The notes under the pieces were generated by a model. The model had not been told where the DNA came from, did no database searches, and was given only the letters and a program-made list of their open reading frames with translations. Below, in pieces: positions 54,863-58,931 of a stretch of DNA of 58,931 nt. Origin of the DNA: JAWKTT01 sp041398965 (GTDB lineage: Bacteria; Planctomycetota; Planctomycetia; Planctomycetales; Planctomycetaceae); contig JAWKTT010000030.1 in NCBI GenBank assembly GCA_041398965.1, positions 1 through 58,931 of the forward strand. Reading direction: 5' to 3'. Numbering within the stretch: the first letter of the stretch is position 1; each line of letters starts with the position of its first letter. A program made the translations under genes and the position numbers.

Positions 54863-56092
54863 TCAAGCCCCGGGCTTTTGGGGGCGAATCACTTCAAGTA
54901 GTTTGCGGATGACATCGTCAGTCTGAATCCCGGCCGCGTCCGCATGAAATGTGGTCACGACTCGATGACGCAACACGGGGAGAGCGACAGCAGCGACATC
55001 TGAGGTGGTGGCATGCAGCCGACCGCGCAGAACGGCGCGGGCTTTGGCTGCGATGATCAGTGAAATTCCCGCGCGAGGACCGGCACCCCAGCCCACCATC
55101 TCTTTAATGAATCCGGGGGCACTCCCTCCACCTGGCCGCGTCGCCTGGACGAGATCTCGGGCAAAGGTGATGACATGATCGGCTGCCGGAACATTTCTCA
55201 CGGCCTCCTGAAGCTTCTGGATTTGCTCGGCATTCAGGAGCTTGGGCAACGTCGTCTTGTGTCCAGAAGTGGCCTGTTTGATGATTTGAAACTCGTCCGC
55301 TGCCTCGGGATAATTGACGACACAATTGAAGAGAAAGCGGTCCAGTTGCGCCTCAGGCAACGGGTAGGTTCCTTCCTGCTCGATCGGGTTTTGTGTGGCC
55401 ATGACGAAGAAGGGGGAGGGAAGCTCCATCGTCTGGCCTGCGACGGTAACGTGCCGCTCCTGCATCGCCTCCAGCAGCGCCGATTGGGTTTTGGGGGGAG
55501 CCCGGTTAATCTCATCGGCCAGCACCATATTGCTGAAGATGGGACCTTCCACAAACTGAAAGTTACGTGTGCCGGTCGTGCGATCTTCCTGAAGCACCTC
55601 AGTTCCCGTAATGTCCGCTGGCATTAAATCGGGCGTAAACTGAATCCGGCGGAAGTCGAGATCAAGAACTTTCGAGATGCTGTCGATCAACAACGTCTTG
55701 GCCAGACCGGGAACTCCCGTGAGCAACACGTGACCGCGACAGAAGATGGAGATCAGCACTTCTTCAATGACGGACTGCTGTCCGACAATAACCGTCGACA
55801 GGTGCGCCGCAATGTTGCGGAACGAATCGCGAAGTGATTCAATGACGGCGATCTGGTCGCCAGCAAGGCGCGAATGTCCGCTTTCGACTTCAGCTTGAGG
55901 TGGTTGCGACACGGCCAAGCGGGAGGTCTTGGCGGCAAGCGGAATCAGATCGTGCTCTTGAGCCACTGCAATATTGCCGCACTTGCATTTCAGGCGACGA
56001 CCGAATTGCTCCCGGTTCACCCGCGTTAGTCGCCCACAGGCAATACACTGCATTCCGGCGTCGAGAGAGATTGCAGAGTTGTTCACGGGCAT
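54863..56092 (-). CDS. MoxR AAA+ ATPase with N-terminal zinc-ribbon-like segment
   Basis: A 409-residue AAA+ ATPase that, by family knowledge, remodels or assembles protein complexes together with VWA partners. Walker A is GVPGLAKT (126-133), Walker B LADEINR (191-197), and sensor 1 lies in FFVMATQNPIEQEG. The C-terminal lid has KARAVLRGRLHATTSDV. Unlike most MoxR proteins (~320 residues), it starts with about 80 extra residues, with a possible zinc ribbon made by C16-x2-C19 and C36-x-C38. It is the first gene of the seven-gene row and divergent from the sigma-factor gene. Confidence 0.92.
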   Translation of the reverse strand: MPVNNSAISLDAGMQCIACGRLTRVNREQFGRRLKCKCGNIAVAQEHDLIPLAAKTSRLAVSQPPQAEVESGHSRLAGDQIAVIESLRDSFRNIAAHLSTVIVGQQSVIEEVLISIFCRGHVLLTGVPGLAKTLLIDSISKVLDLDFRRIQFTPDLMPADITGTEVLQEDRTTGTRNFQFVEGPIFSNMVLADEINRAPPKTQSALLEAMQERHVTVAGQTMELPSPFFVMATQNPIEQEGTYPLPEAQLDRFLFNCVVNYPEAADEFQIIKQATSGHKTTLPKLLNAEQIQKLQEAVRNVPAADHVITFARDLVQATRPGGGSAPGFIKEMVGWGAGPRAGISLIIAAKARAVLRGRLHATTSDVAAVALPVLRHRVVTTFHADAAGIQTDDVIRKLLEVIRPQKPGA

Positions 56093-56192
56093 TCACTCGC
56101 CACTGGGAGAATGTTATGGATGAGAAATGGCTTACTCGATGTGTTGTTTCCTCCCGAGGGGACGCGTCACGCAATTTTTGAAAAAACAGAAA

Positions 56193-56204
56193 GATTCATG
56201 AATC
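56193..56204. promoter_or_regulatory. 12-bp perfect palindrome, possible operator
   Basis: GATTCATGAATC is a perfect palindrome in the 161-bp divergent space between the MoxR operon and the ECF sigma gene. Its location suggests an operator; no regulator is known. Confidence 0.45.
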
Positions 56205-56211
56205 GGACAAA

Positions 56212-56230
56212 AAGGGAGTGACACTCCCTT
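56212..56230. promoter_or_regulatory. 19-bp dyad, possible operator or 5' hairpin
   Basis: AAGGGAGTG and CACTCCCTT are exact inverted repeats separated by one A. The dyad lies 24 bp before the sigma-factor start, and could be an operator or a hairpin in the leader. Confidence 0.5.
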
Positions 56231-56253
56231 CTGAGAAGTAACGAATTGAATGT

Positions 56254-56895
56254 TTGACCATCACTCCCCAAGGCGGAAGAAGGAATGGCTGCGAATTGAC
56301 CGCAGATGGTAATGCGATTGAAGCGGAACTCACCGAAAAGGTTCGCGAGTGCCCCAGCGAAGCCTTTGAGGACATCGTGCGCCTCTATCAGGCCGATGTT
56401 CGTGTCTTAATGCGACGTCACTTCGGCAATTCCGCAGCGGCAGATGAGGTGGCCCAGGAGGTGTTTGTGCAGGTGTATCAGTGCATGGCCAACTTCCGAC
56501 AGGAGGGGAGCCTCCGCGCATGGATTCTGGGAATTGCGAGGAATCAGATTCTTCTGCATCTTCGAAATGAGACGCGGCGCAGACGCCTGACAGGTGTCAT
56601 TATTCCGGCAGAGATTCTTGAAGCTGGAGCCACGACGTTCGATGCCGATCCGTTCCAACATGAAACGGCGGGGGCTGAACTCAATGCACTCCAGGACTGC
56701 TTGCAGCATCTCGGCGATCGACCGCGGTCCCTGGTCGAGTCGTTTTACTTTCAGGAAAAGTCTGCCGAGGAGATTGCTGCAGAGACCGGAAAGAATGCCG
56801 GAGCAATCCGAATGATGTTGATGAGAATTAGAAAACAACTGGGAAAATGCATTCGGGGCAAGCTCAGCCTTAGGAACGGGAAAACTCATGAATGA
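56254..56895 (+). CDS. ECF-type RNA polymerase sigma factor
   Basis: A sigma-70 family factor of the extracytoplasmic function group, about 199-213 residues. Region 2 is seen as FEDIVRLYQADVRVLMRRHF, then AADEVAQEVFVQVYQCMANF and GSLRAWILGIARNQIL; region 4 as ALQDCLQHLGDRPRSLVESF and KSAEEIAAETGKNAGAIRMM. The start is not certain: TTG at 56254 has no ribosome-binding site, and TTG at 56296 is a second possibility; no ATG is in frame nearby. The stop overlaps the next gene's ATG, so it is coupled to the FecR-like protein, its probable regulator. Confidence 0.9.
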   Translation: MTITPQGGRRNGCELTADGNAIEAELTEKVRECPSEAFEDIVRLYQADVRVLMRRHFGNSAAADEVAQEVFVQVYQCMANFRQEGSLRAWILGIARNQILLHLRNETRRRRLTGVIIPAEILEAGATTFDADPFQHETAGAELNALQDCLQHLGDRPRSLVESFYFQEKSAEEIAAETGKNAGAIRMMLMRIRKQLGKCIRGKLSLRNGKTHE

Positions 56896-58558
56896 CCCTC
56901 AGACTGTCGCTCTAACGCTTTGGAGTCGTCTGATCGCAGGCGAAATGCTTGATGAAGTCGATCTGCAACAACTCATCGTACTGACGCGACTCGATTCCTC
57001 GTTGCGAGAAGAGATCGAAGCGGATGCCACCCTGCATGCGCTGTTGCGTTCCGTGATGGAAGTGCAGCAAACAGAAGATCAATTTGCTCAGAGTGTCCTC
57101 GCTCGCTGTCGTGCGATGGAGTCGGATGTCTGGCAACGAATTGAAGAAAACCGAGTAGAAAACGATGTGGTTTCAGCCAGCCTCAATCGACATCCCGCCA
57201 ATGATTGTCCGGAGTCAGCGCCTGTCAACGAGGCATTGCCATCGCTCATCGTGAATCGTTCTCGACAAGGCGAGACTGCCTATCGGAAGCGGCGCCACCC
57301 CGTTGCCTGGAAGGCGATTGCACTGACGGGAGCCGTATTCGCATGTCTCGGCTTGATTACCTGGACGCAGGTGCGTCCACCACTGCGTCAGGCTGTCAGC
57401 GAATCCGCAGGTGAAGTTGCGCAGACACCGACACATGAGCAATCGGGTCAACCGGAAACGGACTCATCGACAGTCGGGGATTCCGTCCCCTCACGCCCCA
57501 TCGCCAATGCTCCGGGTAATGCAATTCATCCGACGCAGAATGTGAACAGTTTGCAGGAGCCGACGCGCCGAGTCACTTCGCAGAAAGCTCCCGAGGTCCC
57601 GCACGAATCCATCGTGACGCCTCCTGGTTCGAGATCGCCGGTACAGTTCGTCACTTTGTCGAAAGTCAAAGACCCAGTCTGGGAGCGAACAAGCATGATC
57701 GGCGATCGACTGGGTGACGAGATCGTCGGACTGTATGCCGGATCGGTCGAACTGACGTTCGATCAGGGGGCTGTTGTGACAGTGGACGGTCCAGTGGAGT
57801 TTCGCCCCCTGTCGACGGGCCAACTGGAACTCCGACGTGGTCGACTCGTTGCCAGCGTGCCTCAGAAAGCCATGGGTTTTACGGTCTCGACACCCACCTC
57901 AACAATCGTCGATCTCGGCACGGAATTTGAGGTGGCAGTGAATGACGCCGGCGAGTCAGACGTTCAGGTTCTTAAAGGAGAAGTTGAAGTCTCGGCGATC
58001 ATTCCCGATGGCAACAAATTCCAGAAATGGCGACTGATGCCCAGCAAATTCGATCGAGCTTCTTTCTACGCAAGCCCCCGTATTCCGGGGCCGACACCCA
58101 TCTCGGCCTCACTTCGTGGAGCGCGTGGTCAGTTTCAAGGGTTTGTTTCACTGGATGGGCGAACAGCAGAATTTTCTTCTCCAGAAGCTTTTGAGAATGT
58201 TCGCCGTCGAGCCGTCACGGAGCTGTCTCGTTCTCAGGAGATAGCACTCAAGCAATGGAAAGACTTTGTGGATTCGATGCAGAAAAGCATGCAGGGGACC
58301 ATGAACTTCAACGGTCAGGAAATGCAGTTTGGCAGCATGCAGGATGTGATGCGCATGCAACGTCAAATGCTGGAGAATTTGCAGAGGGCTGGCAGCAATT
58401 CAGGCGAGTCGACTTTCACTGGCTCGATCAGTGTGAATGGAAAGGTCATGACTTTCAAAACACGCGAAGAATACGAAGCAGCCCGCCAAGCGGCCTTCGG
58501 CCCTGCCGCCACATTTGGCATCGGAGACGTTTTCGGTGAAGCCCCTTCTAGTCGTTGA
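56888..58558 (+). CDS. FecR-domain membrane protein, anti-sigma-like
   Basis: A 556-residue protein. A cytoplasmic N-terminus (about 1-135) has the helical anti-sigma-like text LWSRLIAGEMLDEVDLQQLI, and one membrane helix is at about 140-160. After a Pro/Ser/Thr linker comes a FecR domain (about 265-380): ALYAGSVELTF-type strands, VTVDGPVEFRPLSTGQLELR and VSTPTSTIVDLGTEFEVAV, and VQVLKGEVEVSA. The C-terminus has a Met/Gln-rich helix (SMQKSMQGTMNF to MQRQMLENLQ) and SVNGKVMTFKTREEYEAARQ. FecR-like proteins usually sense envelope signals and control their ECF factor; here the gene overlaps that factor by 8 nt. Confidence 0.85.
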   Translation: MNDPQTVALTLWSRLIAGEMLDEVDLQQLIVLTRLDSSLREEIEADATLHALLRSVMEVQQTEDQFAQSVLARCRAMESDVWQRIEENRVENDVVSASLNRHPANDCPESAPVNEALPSLIVNRSRQGETAYRKRRHPVAWKAIALTGAVFACLGLITWTQVRPPLRQAVSESAGEVAQTPTHEQSGQPETDSSTVGDSVPSRPIANAPGNAIHPTQNVNSLQEPTRRVTSQKAPEVPHESIVTPPGSRSPVQFVTLSKVKDPVWERTSMIGDRLGDEIVGLYAGSVELTFDQGAVVTVDGPVEFRPLSTGQLELRRGRLVASVPQKAMGFTVSTPTSTIVDLGTEFEVAVNDAGESDVQVLKGEVEVSAIIPDGNKFQKWRLMPSKFDRASFYASPRIPGPTPISASLRGARGQFQGFVSLDGRTAEFSSPEAFENVRRRAVTELSRSQEIALKQWKDFVDSMQKSMQGTMNFNGQEMQFGSMQDVMRMQRQMLENLQRAGSNSGESTFTGSISVNGKVMTFKTREEYEAARQAAFGPAATFGIGDVFGEAPSSR

Positions 58559-58931
58559 GACTTCGGGACAGTTTTCAACAGGTCCAGGAAAATCTTCGAT
58601 CGATCTGACAAATTGACACTTCCACTCGGACAACACGTCATCGCCCAATGGTCTTGTCGCGAATGACTTACGAGCGGACCGCGACAATGTTGCTCTGGCA
58701 CTCCATGAAATCATCGAGAGTAAGGCAACCGCTAGAGATCGCGACGGCGATTTGCAGACTGTCCGCCTTGACTGAGTGATCGCACGACACACATGGCATC
58801 TCGTCGTGATGACCAACGATGGCCAGTCGCTCTGTGTCTTCGAAGACGGCCGTCTGGTCGCGCTACCACCATGCTCTCCGGTTGTCGAGAGCGGGGCTGA
58901 CTTGCTTTGCCTTGGCATCGACGCTGATGGA
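58559..58931. other. Unassigned right edge, 373 bp
   Basis: No reading frame is supported well. On the minus strand a frame ending at about 58667 reads ERLAIVGHHDEMPCVSCDHS and continues SVKADSLQIAVAISSG, which looks protein-like with a CxxC, but an in-frame stop interrupts it upstream and no family is recognised. It may be the tail of a gene or a remnant. Confidence 0.3.

Overview
The window reads as chromosomal DNA of a planctomycete (class Planctomycetia, probably a Planctomycetaceae-like lineage). This is inferred from gene content: a very large PSCyt1/DUF1549/DUF1553 cytochrome protein, a formylglycine sulfatase, a DUF4432 protein, a pseudopilin cluster, and several BatA/VWA-type membrane proteins beside MoxR and DUF58. 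No rRNA, tRNA or CRISPR array was recognised.

0-12.6 kb is mostly housekeeping: the start of an M19 dipeptidase cut by the window edge, a DUF423 membrane protein, PRPP synthetase (prs), a DUF4432 epimerase-like protein, a stand-alone BatA/VWA protein, DUF309, tandem-ACT and HD-domain proteins, an Nramp-like transporter with a large soluble insert, and a sulfatase. 12.8-15.4 kb is an AT-richer two-gene unit, a membrane-inserted patatin-like lipase followed 1 nt later by a small secreted protein; it looks acquired. 15.7-18.2 kb holds asnS and an esterase. 18.6-23.0 kb is a tight row of five type II secretion pseudopilin genes (G-H-I-J-K order) without secretin, ATPase or platform protein. 23.0-31.2 kb on the minus strand runs ribH, nusB, a glutamine-amidotransferase-like protein, homoserine dehydrogenase, a coupled GHKL-ATPase/STAS-like pair and the PSD1-type cytochrome protein.

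31.3-33.3 kb is a nested mobile structure. A decayed IS1111-type (IS110 family) element of about 1.71 kb, with three frameshifts in its transposase, sits inside one arm of a hairpin in a MITE-like repeat that has its own terminal inverted repeats. Removing the IS restores a perfect 14-bp inverted repeat.

33.5-39.8 kb on the plus strand carries a histidine kinase and its sigma-54 activator partner, then a secreted metzincin-like protein and a secreted TPR protein. 39.9-42.3 kb is a multidomain EF-hand/redoxin/cytochrome/copper-monooxygenase-like protein.

42.8-56.1 kb is a minus-strand operon of seven genes, mostly with 4-nt stop/start overlaps: MoxR ATPase, DUF58, BatA/VWA, a second VWA protein, a 1255-residue coiled-coil membrane protein, a squalene-cyclase-like secreted protein and a secreted HEAT-like protein, ending at a strong terminator. 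It is divergent from an ECF sigma factor/FecR-like pair (56.25-58.56 kb). The 161-bp space between them holds two near-perfect dyads. The simplest reading is a large envelope-associated chaperone/VWA complex with a linked extracytoplasmic sigma system; its function cannot be told from sequence. The strongest candidates for undescribed biology are this operon, the patatin/secreted-protein pair and the nested IS1111/MITE structure.
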